NCBI GenBank assembly: GCA_012295275.1
Contig: CM022671.1
Span: 34,889,183 to 34,953,182 of the forward strand
DNA from: Chrysomallon squamiferum
Lineage: Eukaryota > Mollusca > Gastropoda > Neomphalida > Peltospiridae
DNA length: 64,000 nt
Reading direction: 5' to 3'
The notes under the pieces are model-generated. The model saw only the letters and a program-made list of their open reading frames with translations. It searched no databases and was not told the DNA's origin. Of the stretch, positions 35,647 through 50,357 are shown in pieces. Position 1 is the first letter of the stretch. Each line of letters starts with the position of its first letter. The position numbers were made by a program, and so were the translations under genes.

Positions 35647-37147
35647 AGGAAATTTAGTATTTTAAAGAAATTCGGAAGTAAATTATGTCAGTCGTTTTAT
35701 TTCAACTGTAAAAGTAACTTGATACGTATTAAGCTCTACAGTTACAATACATCTGCTCATTCTTTAGAAGAAAGTATTGAATTGTTTCCTAAATGGCTAT
35801 AAAATCAAAATTACTTCATAATACAAAATATCTCACCTTACTGAGATTGTAATAAAATGTGAAAGTAGAGCAGCAGGCTGCCTTCCCGGAAGAATAATTA
35901 GGTAATATACTGCGGTTGCACACCTTTTAACTGATTCGCAGTGAGGACGATATATCAATAGTTCAATTAAAATCAAGAGGGCATTAATTTAGGCGCACAT
36001 GTCTGCGTATGAATGAACGAATGTTATTGTTTAACAGACATTTAATTTCCCTAGAGTGAAATTACTGGTGTGTGTATTTTTACACGTTACTTTCTACGTT
36101 CACAATGTCACGGGAAATATGTCACTCGATTATATGGTTGAAATAAAGTACAAGGTACACACTGATGTTTATTTAGCAGTAAATCGATCTATTTTTAGTA
36201 ATTTGTTATCGACTTTACAGGAATTTCTTAAACAGAGAAGAATAAAACTTTGGAAATGATATAATTGTAAATTTTTTATTTTATATTATATTATATTATA
36301 TTATTCATGTATTTATTTATTGTTTGTTGGTTTCCTGATATGTGCAGGCGGTGAGGTGTGTAATGAGGTATAAACGTCGTTTAATATAAGGGTCACAGAG
36401 CAATATATTTTTCCAGTCAATGTTTGTTGTAACACTTAATCTTACGTGCGTGTTCACAGGAAAGAATCATCTAGGATAAATTATTTAGAAATTTCCTTTT
36501 TGTCTGTGGATATGTAAATAAAAAATAAAATTTAAAACAACAAATAAAATAAAATAATTAAAAAAATAAAAACAAAAAATAAAAACAGAGTGCATTTGCT
36601 GCAACAATAGAATAATCTCGAATACCATAAAAATATTAATTATGTATTTCACAGAATAAATATCAACAAGATTTTCAAAAAAAAAAAAAAAAAATTGATT
36701 TCAAAACGATTAACAGTTAATATAATTAATTTTAAAATGATATTAAAAACATATTTAATAAAATGTGTTTAAAACATTTTTTATTTTCATTTCACAATTT
36801 AGATATTAGTATTTTTAAATAATAATTAAAAAAATTATAACGATTACATTAAAAAAAAGACAAGAAAAAAACAAACAACCTTTTCCACCGAAGAATGTAT
36901 GGCATACTGCAGTTAATGATTAAAAATCTAATGTATGGACATGTTTGTAACATTATTTCTAATGATAAAATAAAATAAAACAGACAATGCTATATACATT
37001 TTGTTTATTTGCAATTTAAGATACTTTAATGTCTTTTAATTATGCATTAGTAACAAATATATTTTTATTTTTGTGAATAAAATAAATTAAAAAAATTAAC
37101 AATAATTATTTTTTAATCAATAAAAAAAGATTTAAAATGTCTAATTC

Positions 37148-37191
<44 letters not shown>

Positions 37192-37416
37192 GTTGTTAAT
37201 TTCAAAAAAATATGTTATTTCTATGTAAGAAAGTCATAAAAAAAATATGTTTATTGTTTATTGTTAGTATTTCTGGACCTAATCCAGTTATAGAGATATA
37301 TGTAATATTTTACAAAATAACTCTTTTCAGATAAGTGTACAATTCTTAAGAAATATTACATCATATATACAGTTTTCAAATTTCATGAACTAAATGAATT
37401 GTATGAAGACGAGGAA
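35647..37416. other. Promoter and leader of gene A, then spacer to gene B
   Basis: A probable noncoding first exon lies on the minus strand from roughly 35960 to 35837 and ends at a GTGAGA donor; the same exon and donor exist in unit B. Upstream sequence to about 36260 is conserved with unit B and is the likely promoter. From 36260 the spacer is AT-rich, with (TA)n at 37153-37188. The junction between duplication units is near 37275-37300. Confidence 0.5.
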
Positions 37417-39432
37417 TTAAAACGAACCGTCAGAAACACAAATCCTACGTGGGTTTTTGAAGAACATTCCATGTTTCTCAATATGATTTCTCAGCTCTTT
37501 TGACGAGACGAAAGCTTTGTTGCATTCAAGGCAGTGTAGGTGAGATCGAGCAGTAAAGAAGCTGCAGCGAGGGTCCCCGCAGGCTTCCTTCTCCGCGAAC
37601 AGCATCCTCGTCTTCATATGCACCCATGTCGGCTTTGGCAGCGAGTGTGGACCGTTTGGTTTGATGAGTTCGGTTAACGGGATGAGCTTTCTACGAACAG
37701 CAGGGACGATTGCGGCCGACTGTTTCCTACAAGTTTGGACTTCCTGCCTGGTTTCTTTATTCTCGACGTCGTCAGAAGTTGCTTTATTCGTGGTGACGTC
37801 TGGCGATTTCGATTTTTCTCGAGAAAGCGAAGATGTCTGACATTTACCGTTAAACTCTTTAGACGAATTACTGAACCCATCCTTCCTTGCTTTCGCCAAT
37901 GCGGAATCGTCTGCAGAAGGCGTCTGTACTTTGTTACCTACGGCGTTTCCATTTTTTGAAGACAATGATCCATTTTTGTCAGAATCTGATTTCGAAATCA
38001 ATGGTTTATTTCTACACAGAAACTGGGGAATTTTCAGTGTAACTGTTTCCCTTTTCTGACCTCCTGCATCTGGAACTTTGATTGTCGTCTGAATTAACGA
38101 TATGGCTTTCGTTTCATTCACTGATGAGTTATTTTTCGTTAACGTGTCTGAATCATTATTGGTTTTTTTCTGTTCTCCATTGTTACACATTTGCTGCTGG
38201 TTACGTTTCGGGTCTGTCGAGTTTTCCTTTGTGACTGTTGACTGCTTGCTCGCTTCAGTGGGGACTTGTTTTTGCACTGAACCTTTTTTCGGCCCCCACA
38301 CACGTTTTGTCAACAACGGCAATTTAACGATTAGTTTCTCGGATAATGGTTCTTTTAATGATGCCCTTTTGGAAAAATTTTCATTCACCTCTGATGTAAG
38401 ATCAGATGTAGTAGATTTCCTTTTTATTGATTTTCCACTACAACTATTACTTTTACTGTTCTTTCTTTCTTTTTCTCTACATGTTTCTCCTACACTTATA
38501 GTTTCATTAGTGGAATATATATTTTCCTTTTCTCGTGGTTTTGCCAGCAATGATGTTGTTTCAACAGCAGTTGCTGTTTTCTGAGTTGCAGTTGGTGTTA
38601 CTCTCGCTACTCCTGGTGATGTTGCTTCTAGAACAGTTGCTGCTTTCCTTGTTGCAGGTGATGTTGCTATCGCTGCTCCTGATGATGTTACTTCTAGAAT
38701 GGTTGGTGTTTTCTGAGTTGCACTTGGTGTTGTTCTCGCTGCTCCTGATGATGTTGCTTCTAGAACAGTTGTTGTTTTCTGTGTTGCAGTTGGTGTTGTT
38801 CTCGCTGCTGCTGATGATGTTGCTTCTAGAACAGTTGTTGTTTTCCTTGTTGCAGTTGGTGTTGTTCTCGCTGCTCCTGATGATGTTACTTCTAGAACAG
38901 TTGCTGTTTTCTGTGTTGCAGTTGGTGTTGTTCTCGCTGCTGCTGATGATGTTGCTTCTAGAACAGTTGTTGTTTTCCTTGTTGCAGTTGGTGTTGTTCT
39001 CGCTGCTCCTGATGATGTTACTTCTAGAACAGTTGCTGTTTTCTGTGTTGCAGTTGGTGTTGCGCTCGCTGCTCCTGATGTTGTATTTTCTTCTCTTGGA
39101 GTAGGGACTATTGTTTTCTTTAAGTCAGTTTCTTCAAGCACATATTTTTTCTTTTTAATTGTGCTTTCCACGTCTTTTGTGACATCCGGAATATTTCTTT
39201 TTAGTCGGTTTCTGACAAGGGAGTCACTCGCTGACCCATCTTTTTGCTGCCCTGTGTAACGTCCATAGCTTCTACGTTCCTTTTCCCAGGCAGCAACATT
39301 ATTTGAAGACCGTTCCTCTTGGTGTGTGGAATATTCTGTTTTATCATTGTTAACTTCTGCAAGGACGTCCTCGTGGTATGTATAGCGTTTTTCAACTGGA
39401 TCATCATCCTTTTTAGAACTTTCGTTTCCCAT
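37417..39432 (-). CDS. VNTR zinc-finger protein B (paralogue of A, 671 aa)
   Basis: Function unknown. The start MGNESSKKDDD also fits an N-myristoylation signal. Residues 1-116 match protein A with a small insertion (RYTYHE). About eight 22-aa repeats of type ATSSGAARTTPTATQKTATV lie at about 117-291, against about 40 in A. The rest matches A almost residue for residue, including the zinc finger at about 620-655 with MLFAEKEACGDPRC and HCLECNKAF. The extreme C-terminus differs from A after HGMFFK because of a one-base difference in a T run. A good acceptor (TTTTTTCAG ending at 39469) and a noncoding first exon ending at 39809 give a two-exon model. This copy has the cleaner gene structure. 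Confidence 0.82.
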   Translation of the reverse strand: MGNESSKKDDDPVEKRYTYHEDVLAEVNNDKTEYSTHQEERSSNNVAAWEKERRSYGRYTGQQKDGSASDSLVRNRLKRNIPDVTKDVESTIKKKKYVLEETDLKKTIVPTPREENTTSGAASATPTATQKTATVLEVTSSGAARTTPTATRKTTTVLEATSSAAARTTPTATQKTATVLEVTSSGAARTTPTATRKTTTVLEATSSAAARTTPTATQKTTTVLEATSSGAARTTPSATQKTPTILEVTSSGAAIATSPATRKAATVLEATSPGVARVTPTATQKTATAVETTSLLAKPREKENIYSTNETISVGETCREKERKNSKSNSCSGKSIKRKSTTSDLTSEVNENFSKRASLKEPLSEKLIVKLPLLTKRVWGPKKGSVQKQVPTEASKQSTVTKENSTDPKRNQQQMCNNGEQKKTNNDSDTLTKNNSSVNETKAISLIQTTIKVPDAGGQKRETVTLKIPQFLCRNKPLISKSDSDKNGSLSSKNGNAVGNKVQTPSADDSALAKARKDGFSNSSKEFNGKCQTSSLSREKSKSPDVTTNKATSDDVENKETRQEVQTCRKQSAAIVPAVRRKLIPLTELIKPNGPHSLPKPTWVHMKTRMLFAEKEACGDPRCSFFTARSHLHCLECNKAFVSSKELRNHIEKHGMFFKNPRRICVSDGSF
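38560..39080 (-). repeat. 66-bp coding minisatellite of gene B
   Basis: About eight in-frame 66-bp units homologous to the larger array of gene A. Alternating units (GTTGCT/GTTGTT variants) suggest a two-unit amplification step. Confidence 0.92.
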
Positions 39433-41351
39433 TTTTCTTTTAACTGTTTGACAATCAGCTTTTAGGAGCTGAAAAAACATTTAAAAATAAATAAACAAAT
39501 AAGTTCAATGGAAGTCAGTAATCAGTCATCAATTCTTTATTTAAATTGTATCTTACACTGTTATGAACACTGTTGTTTATTTACTTATTTTAATTTAAGT
39601 TTGTGTTTATATTATGTCAGGATATTTAGTGTTTTTGAAAAAATCGGAAGCAGATGTCGATCATGGTTTGTTTTGACTGTGATAAGTAACTTGATACGTA
39701 TTAAGCACTACAGTTACAATAAAACTGCTCATTCTTTAGAAGAAAATATTAATTTGTTTTCTAAATGACTATAAAATCAAAATTAAGTCTTAATACAAAA
39801 TATCTCACCTTCCTTAGATTGTACTAGAATGTGAAAGTAGAGCAGCAGGCTTCGTTCCCGGAAGAATAATTAGGCCATATACTGCGGTTGCACACCTTTT
39901 AACTGATTTGCAGTGAGGACGATATATCAATAGTTCATTTAGAATCAAGAGGGCATTAATTTAGGCGCACATGACCGCGTATGAATGAATGAATGTTATT
40001 GTTTAACAGACATTTAATTTCTGTACAGTGAAATTACTCGTGTGCGTAGTTTTACACGTTACTTTCTACGTTCACAATATCAAGGGAAATAACTCGATGA
40101 TGTGGCCAAAGAAAAGTACAAGGTAACCACTGATGTGTATTTATATGTAAATCGATCTATTTGTAGTAATTTATCATCGACGTCACTGGGATTTCGTAAA
40201 TAGGAAAATTCCATATTAGGAAGAATAAATCTTATATTATATTATATCGGGTAACTGCAGGTCGTGTTGTGTAATGAAGTATAAACTAATAATAAAGAAG
40301 ACTGTAACAACGTCGTTTAATACGTGGGTCATACAAGATATTTTTCCAGTTAATGTTTGTTGCAACACTTACTTTTATGTAGGTCTTTGCATTTTTGTGT
40401 GTGTGTGTGTGTGCGCGCGCGTGTGGGTGTGGAAAATTATCGTGACCGTCTTTTAATATCAACATGTTATGTCTGTGGGAATGTCAAGCTGCAGATCCCT
40501 TCGCAGGACAGAATCATCGAGGGTAAATTACTTTGAAATTTTCTTCTTGTCTGTGGATATGTAAATAAAAAAAAAAAATTTACCACAAAAAAAAAAAAAA
40601 AAAACACCCTATTTATTTGCTGCAACAATAGTATAATCCTGAATACCATAAAACAATATATTAATTTATTTATTTCACAGAATAAATATGAACAAGGTTT
40701 TCACAAATAAATTCTGTTTTCAAAATGATCAACAGTTAATATAATAATTTTAAAATTACGTAAAAAAATTATTAATAAATTGTGATTGAAACATTTGTTT
40801 CTTTTCATTTCATAATTTAGATGTGAACTAAAAATATTATGCTTCTTTTAATATTTTTAAATAAAAAAATATCATAAATATTACATTAAAAAAACCAAGA
40901 AAAAAAAACCTTCACACACCCAAGAATGTATGGCATACTGCAAATAATCATTAAAAATGTAATGTGAGAGAAAATAAAATAAAACAGACAATCCTATACA
41001 CACACATTTTGTATTTTTGACATGATGGGGGGGATGTTGTTTTTGCAATCATTATTTTAATTATGGATTAGTAACAAATGTTTTTTTTTTGTTTTTTTTT
41101 TGTTTTGAGAATAAAATAAATTAATTAATTAAAAAATTTAACAATAATTATTATATTTTTTTTAATCAATAAAAAAGATTTAAAATGTCTGATTCTACTA
41201 TATATATATATATATATATATAATAATAACAATAAATTAACCAGAAATAGTATAATAATATAACAAAATATTTGGTAAGCCTTAATATAAAAATTCTTGA
41301 TTTCAAATAAATATATTATTTCTACGTAAGAAAAAAAAAGAAATAAGAAGT
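39433..41351. other. Leader, promoter and spacer upstream of gene B
   Basis: Holds the intron (39469-39808), the noncoding first exon of B (ending at 39809, extending to roughly 39930), a flank shared with unit A to about 40200, short GT and A arrays near 40396-40430 and 40568-40602, and (TA)n at 41201-41222. No other coding signal. Confidence 0.5.
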
Positions 41352-43875
<2,524 letters not shown>

Positions 43876-44392
43876 CGTTAATGCACTGTCCCCTTTCTCG
43901 GCAAGTGAGAGCGAGAATTTAGAATCACCGTGAGAGTGTATTTATAGTGAAAATAACGTCATAAAGGGAGCGCTTATATATTTTTGGAGATAAGAAGGTC
44001 AGTTTTCACCTGCACACAGTATAAACATATATATTTAGAACAGAATAATATGACAGTATTTGCATTAAAACTAAAAACTTTAGTTTTAATAAACTATTTG
44101 TAGAAGAACTAATTATATTATTAAGTAAATTGTGTACATATTCTCCCCATGTTATTGTTATCGCAACATTTTTGTACACCAGTTAAGCTGAATAGACTGA
44201 TTCACTTAATTATGACGAAAGAAAAACGATTATAATCATAATGTTGACAATGATGTGAAATAATTATGTATTAGACTGTGGATTGTCCCCGAAACTAAGC
44301 CAGCAGGTCTGAGAAACTCAGAATACTGGCGACAGTAAAAATACAAGCTTAACATTTACATTAAAAAGATTATTTTGACTGTCAAAGCCGAG
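43876..44392. promoter_or_regulatory. Head-to-head promoter of C1orf50 and ZMAT5
   Basis: Only 517 bp separate the two start codons, so both 5' untranslated regions and promoters must lie here. No TATA box is convincing on either strand. The compact divergent layout fits a bidirectional housekeeping promoter. Confidence 0.6.
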
Positions 44393-44740
44393 ATGGGAAA
44401 ACGTTATTACTGTGAATTTTGTGACAAGCAGTTTGGAGATAATCCTTCAAGTAGAAGAAATCATCTTACCGGTGTTTACCATCAGCGAATGAGAAAACTA
44501 TACTACGATTCATTTAAAGGTTATTTCATTTACATATTTTAAACATTTCCTGAATACAAATGAATTAAAATAACATCAAACAATAAAGTAACTGTTCTTG
44601 TTATCCTTTACTGTTAACAAGGTAATTATTATATTCACAAAAATGCGTTAGTTCCAAATCAAATAACTGTCCATATTCCTAAATTGTTTTAAACAGTATC
44701 TAATTATTAATAACTTAAGAGTAATAAGAAATTGTTATTA

Positions 44741-44788
<48 letters not shown>

Positions 44789-45724
44789 TCAGAACCAGAA
44801 GTAATACTTGCAGAAGTTGAAAGGGGAGTATGTCGATCTTTTCAGACAACAGGTAACAAACTTGTGACATATATTTATCTAATAACATGTATACTGTGTA
44901 TATGAAAATATTAGTATTGTAATTTTAGATCAATCAGACATGGAAATTACTTTTGCAGTAATCATCAAGATGGACCTCATTCAGATTAAAAATACCTTCT
45001 GATATAATGGTTAAACTGAAGTGAATTCTCTTCATCATAATTAAACTAATAAATTATTTTTTTTAGATATGTGTGATTTTTAGACCTTTAAAAACATTTC
45101 AGGTGAATGCAAATTTGGTGATCGATGTCATTATTCTCACATTACCAATGAATATCGAGCCTATTTACAACGACAAGGTAACAAGTCTCAGTTTAGACAT
45201 TTTAATTATTATATAATAATACATCTAAATAACATTTTCATTTTCACAATTTTGTTTCAGAAAAATTTCTATTGGGTTATTTGAGCTAGTATAAAAGAAC
45301 ATTTTTTTGTATTGTGTCAAAATTTCTTAAATTAATAAATATTTTTTTTTATTAATAAATTTACATTGTTAACATTTTATTATTTATTAATTTTTATTAT
45401 TTATTTATTATCATCATCATCATCATTAATATTAATATTATTATCATTTTGTGTCTTTCTTTTTTTTCAGTTCAATTGAAAAAAGAAGCTGAAATTGCTG
45501 AAAAGAAAAGAAAACTTGAATTTAATCCAACCCTTGAAGAATGGTTGGCAAAGAGGGAGAAGAAGAAATCAGAAAACCCACTTCACAGAGTTACATCGGG
45601 TTCTGAGAGCAAACAGCAGTACAACCTACCTGAATGTTTGTTAAATGTTAAAGACATCCCACCTTCTCTACTTCCACCACCACCCGATGTTTTCAAAAAA
45701 TTTAAATTTCTCGAATGGGGTTGA
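44393..45724 (+). CDS. ZMAT5: ZMAT5 orthologue (U11/U12 snRNP 20 kDa protein), 4 exons
   Basis: A component of the U11/U12 di-snRNP of the minor spliceosome, expected in the nucleus. Exons 44393-44519, 44793-44852, 45103-45177 and 45471-45724 give 171 aa (human 170). MGKRYYCEFCDKQF opens a matrin/U1C-type C2H2 finger that includes RRNHL and VYHQ. A CCCH finger follows: C-RSFQTTGE-C-KFGDR-C-HYS-H, spacing C-x8-C-x5-C-x3-H. The Lys-rich helix EEWLAKREKKK and the tail PPSLLPPPPD ending in EWG match the family end (PPSLRAPPP and QWG in human). The start is the first ATG after the shared promoter. The exon 2 acceptor is preceded by a long ATT array. Confidence 0.94.
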
Positions 45725-45916
45725 TGTATTAACAAGAACACCAAATAGTTTGAAAGACAACATGAAGATGACACACTTTTTTTTTCACATAGCGACGTTA
45801 TACAGCTTTTATCGAGTTGTATCATGTTAATATTCACAAACATTTTGATATGAAAGCCAGAAATATTTTAATATTTGTTTCTATCAACAATCATTGGAGT
45901 GAGAAATTGAGGCATT

Positions 45917-45922
45917 AATAAA
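45917..45922 (+). terminator. ZMAT5 polyadenylation signal candidate
   Basis: AATAAA 193 bp after the ZMAT5 stop codon. Confidence 0.5.
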
Positions 45923-48609
45923 GAAAATGAACAATTATTTCCATGAATTAATTCATAGTGACGATTGATCAACAAGCTTTATTTTATTAAAATTTGTTAT
46001 CCTACCAAGATTTGTGATTTTTGTTTTTTCTCCATACAAAATTCCATTTACCTGTAAAATAATTATTTAAAAACATTTCCACTATTACTCCATTATCAAT
46101 ACTCAGTTGTATAGATTCTGTTTGGTGATAAGTTTGAGAATGAGAGAAGAAACAATTTTATGTGGACCTTTTCACAGACATTTAATAGCAGAAGTGGTCT
46201 TTTTACTTGACAAATTAAAAATTTAATAACTTCATAATAATATGTTCATTTTTAATTACTTAGCAGCAAGATTTCAACCATTTCAATGCTTTTGTTATTT
46301 TCAGAATAAGAAACATCTAAAAATGTAAAAATAAAAATAAACCATCACCCCCTCAAAACAAAATACAACAAACAAAATTAAATAAATAAAATATAATGCC
46401 TCAAAAGAATATTTTACCTAAGTCTTATGAGGGAAGACCATAATGTGTTTAATATTAACATAGATGTTTTTGTTAAATACTTTAAGTGGATTTTCTTGAC
46501 CGCACTATACTGAAAATGTTTCTAAACAGAACAGCAACAACAGTTTTTATATAAATGCATTTTTAATATAGTTGTACAAGTGTGTATATATTACAGTCAT
46601 TCCATGTCTTGTATTTATGTACAACAGTAACAATGCAGTTAGCATACGGATTTGAAATACTTGATATAAAATGAAAACACAACAGAACAGACAGTAATAT
46701 ATATATATATAATGTATATATTTATATTTAACAATGAAAACAAAGAGTGTATAAAATAATAATACTTAATAAGTATGAACACAGTAGCTAGACATTTTCT
46801 AATTCGGCACAAGCATTTTTTTTTAAATTTTCTTTTTTAAAAAGTCTGAAAGCATTTTCATTCCAGTGTGTAACATTAAAAAAAAAAAAAAAAAAACATA
46901 AAAAGATAACTGCCTCTTTGTTGGTTTTATAAATTATTACAGATTAAACAAACAGCCCCAAAATAGTGATAATTTTAAGTGAAAATATGTTTGATTTGAA
47001 TATAATTGAATTCTGGTTGTAATAAATTCAATTATTGTTGATTTTAAGATTAAAAGCGTATACTTCATTTAGGTCCTTTATTCATAACTTTACTCTTTTT
47101 GCAAATTTGTTTAATACCAATATTTTCTATCCATCTTCCAAGCAAAATCATAAAAGTGAATAAAAATTGTAAAATTGTAAGAATAAAATAGAAATAAACA
47201 GCTAATTTATGTTTTGTTTAAATTTAAACATTTGCCATTTATTTGTTAACTGCCAGTGAAATAAAAAATATAAATAAATAAAGACTTAAAAGAAAAATCA
47301 CAAAAAGTCTAATGAGACTTGCTGATTTGGTGTGTGTTTGTGTATATATTTATATTTGTTATTCCCTATAAGTAGTTTTACAACCTGCACACATACAAAC
47401 ATAAATAAATTTCAATTTAAAAAAATTAAAAACAAAACAAATGATGTAGAAAAAAGACAAACAAAATATTGCATATAATTATATAAAAATTATAGTTAAA
47501 AAACAAAAATCTAAGCAGTAAATGAAGCATATAATAAAGTACTTTAGAAAAAATTTTTTATATAAAAATTATTAAACAAAATAAGACAAATACAAAGATG
47601 AGAAAAAAAAAAAGAAAAAATCTGAATTATAAATACATTCGACTTATTTTGTATTTTATTAAATTTAAATTGGAAAAGAAAACAAAAAATATATTGAAGT
47701 GAAACTTTATACATTGTTATTTTTTAAAATGACACACGTTTTTAAAAAGATTGTTTTAAATGTTTTAAACACAACTGGCCTCTACCCTGTTGCATTAACT
47801 TTGTTCAGTACATTCATCATGTTCTTTTCAACATCTTTTATTCTGCAATATTACTAACAAGAGGCATGAAACGCCATTTCTAATAAATGCCTTGTATCAA
47901 ATAATATCTAGTGATTAATTTTTAAGACTTTTTTCTTCTTTTTTTTTCTCTCTCAATATACCAAAAGATCACTTTGTTACCCAGTCAAAATAAATTTCAA
48001 ATATTCAGTATTTACAATCAGACAGTAAAAAGTATTTTTTAATTTCTTTACAAGATTAAGAAGTCTGTTCATGATTGGACTAATAAAGAAAAAAGTAAGA
48101 ATAATTAATGTATCTTCCAATACATTTTACAATACTGATTATTACTGATAAATGTGTTAATTTTTTTTTTATTTTTCTAAAATAAATTTATATCTTTTTC
48201 TCAGTCATGATTGCATGTACTAAAATAATGTATGAAATCTAATATACATGTTATTTTGTAAACTGATTTTTAAGTTGTTATAAGACTTTATAAAGTGTTA
48301 ATTGTAAGTAGTTACAATTTTAATTAAATAGATATAAATCTAAACTAGCAATATTAAAACAAAATTTATGTTTCTATAGATTTTTATTAAATTTATAACA
48401 AGTTATTTTTTGAGAATATAATTCATAAAATATAAATGATGTTGTTTTTGTTATTTAAACACTAAATGATAATAACGTTCCAGGTTTTCTTTAACAGCTT
48501 TCTTATTGCTGTGTTCTTAAGACAAAAAACATGTAACATATTTCCTCAAAACTTCAGATTTTGACTAAAATGTCTGCTACTTGTACCAGAACAAGGCAGA
48601 TTCATTTCT

Positions 48610-48890
48610 GTTCACAATACTAATCCACTAATCTCCAGATTACTAGTCCATATATCTTCAGACTACTAGTCCATTAATCTTCATAATACTAGTCTATTTA
48701 TCTTCACATTATTTATCCATTCATCTTAATGTTAATAATTCACTAATATTTCAATTACTGATCCATTAATACTCATGTTACTAATCCATTAATCTTAACA
48801 TTACTAGTTCACTTATCTTTAGATGACTTGTCTAATTAATTTTCATGTTACAAATGCATTAATCTTTCTGTGACCAATATAATTAATTAT
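48610..48890. repeat. Diverged minisatellite of about 25 bp
   Basis: About 11 degenerate copies of a unit like ACTAGTCCATTAATCTTCA plus a few bases. No exon edge is nearby that I can identify. Confidence 0.7.
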
Positions 48891-48914
48891 CTGATTATAA
48901 GGAGTCGTATGTAA

Positions 48915-48962
<48 letters not shown>

Positions 48963-50136
48963 AACTGAGTCACTGATTGTAAATTATTTCTTTAAAATAA
49001 AAATGTCATTATACCAGCTCACTTGAGCTAATGTCAGTGATAAAATATGAGAGCTATTAAATACAATTATTCTGTTAGTTTTCTGTATAAAACTATCAGC
49101 TGTCAGTGTGTTGTGTATTCTAACAAGCACCACCCTGTATTTAACACATTTCTTATCAATACTAAACAGTTCCTGTAACTAAACAGCACCATAGAGTTAC
49201 ATTTGTTTGACTATACTTCTTGAAGTTACTATAATAATAGTAGTACAAATAACATTTAATAACATCTGAAGTTTAAGATTCCATATGCTATCTTATCCAT
49301 GCAAACCTGTTACTATGTTCAAACTTAAAGTCTAACAGTTTTAAAAAAAAACAAAAACAATATAAATTTACAAAGCCTGTTTGTTTTGTTTTTGGGGTTT
49401 TCTTCTTAAACACATGTTTAAACACTGGAAATATATGTTATTTGCATGTGTGTAAGAAGAAAGCAGGCTGGGTAAATTCAGATGATCTTGTTTTCATCAC
49501 AAACCGATCATTTTTCAGTTTGTTGTCGTGTTGATAAATACTGCGATTTCTGGCTTTGCTTTGTCAGATAATTTTAAAAAGTAAAATGTCAACATGCTGA
49601 AGGTAAACTACAAACTGATCAGTTGCACATAGCCCATTCAGGTTTGATGAATACTGCACTAAGCCTCACCTGTCAATTAGAGAAATAAAAATCAAGGATT
49701 GATTTAAGTAGAAAATCAAAAACTGAAGCCTGGTATTTAAAACTACGTACATGTGAGTGTGTTTGAGCATGTGTATGTGTGCAAATATGTATTTGTGTGT
49801 ATATATATATTTTTTTTTTTTTTTCTTAAGTATTTTCTTAATAAATATTGAATACAGCCCTATCAAAAATGATTTTTAATTAAACACTGCAGCAGTGTTT
49901 GTATCTTCACTGACTTCTTTTTGGAAATGCAAGGACTGTATTATGTAAATATATGTATGTTTGTTTTTTACAATAGATATTTTAAATACATCAACATATA
50001 TCTTTTGCCTTTTCTCATATTGATTTTTTTAACTATAGGTTTTAGGCAACTGTTTTTGTTATTATTTTTATTGTTGTTGTTGCTGCTGATGTATATATTG
50101 TTTTTTAAATAAGAGAGAGCCCAAAGGAAGAAGCCG

Positions 50137-50242
<106 letters not shown>

Positions 50243-50357
50243 AACAGAAATAGGGGAAATGGAAAAAGAGGATGGAAAAATAGAAAGTAAGGGAATCGAG
50301 AGTGTATGAGTGAGATAAAAACCTATTATTTCTGTTTTGAAATGGTAAAGGTGACTG

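Larger units (their letters stand above)
30660..37275. repeat. Segmental duplication unit A
   Basis: Unit A carries VNTR gene A plus its 3' and 5' flanks and matches unit B (37300-41375) in direct orientation. Matching landmarks outside the genes: the block before each stop codon (30680-30780 and 37310-37420), the leader exon (35837 and 39809), the block with TTTTACACGTTACTTTCTAC (36080 and 40050), GAATGTATGGCATACTGCA (36893 and 40923) and a TA array (37153 and 41201). Confidence 0.9.
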
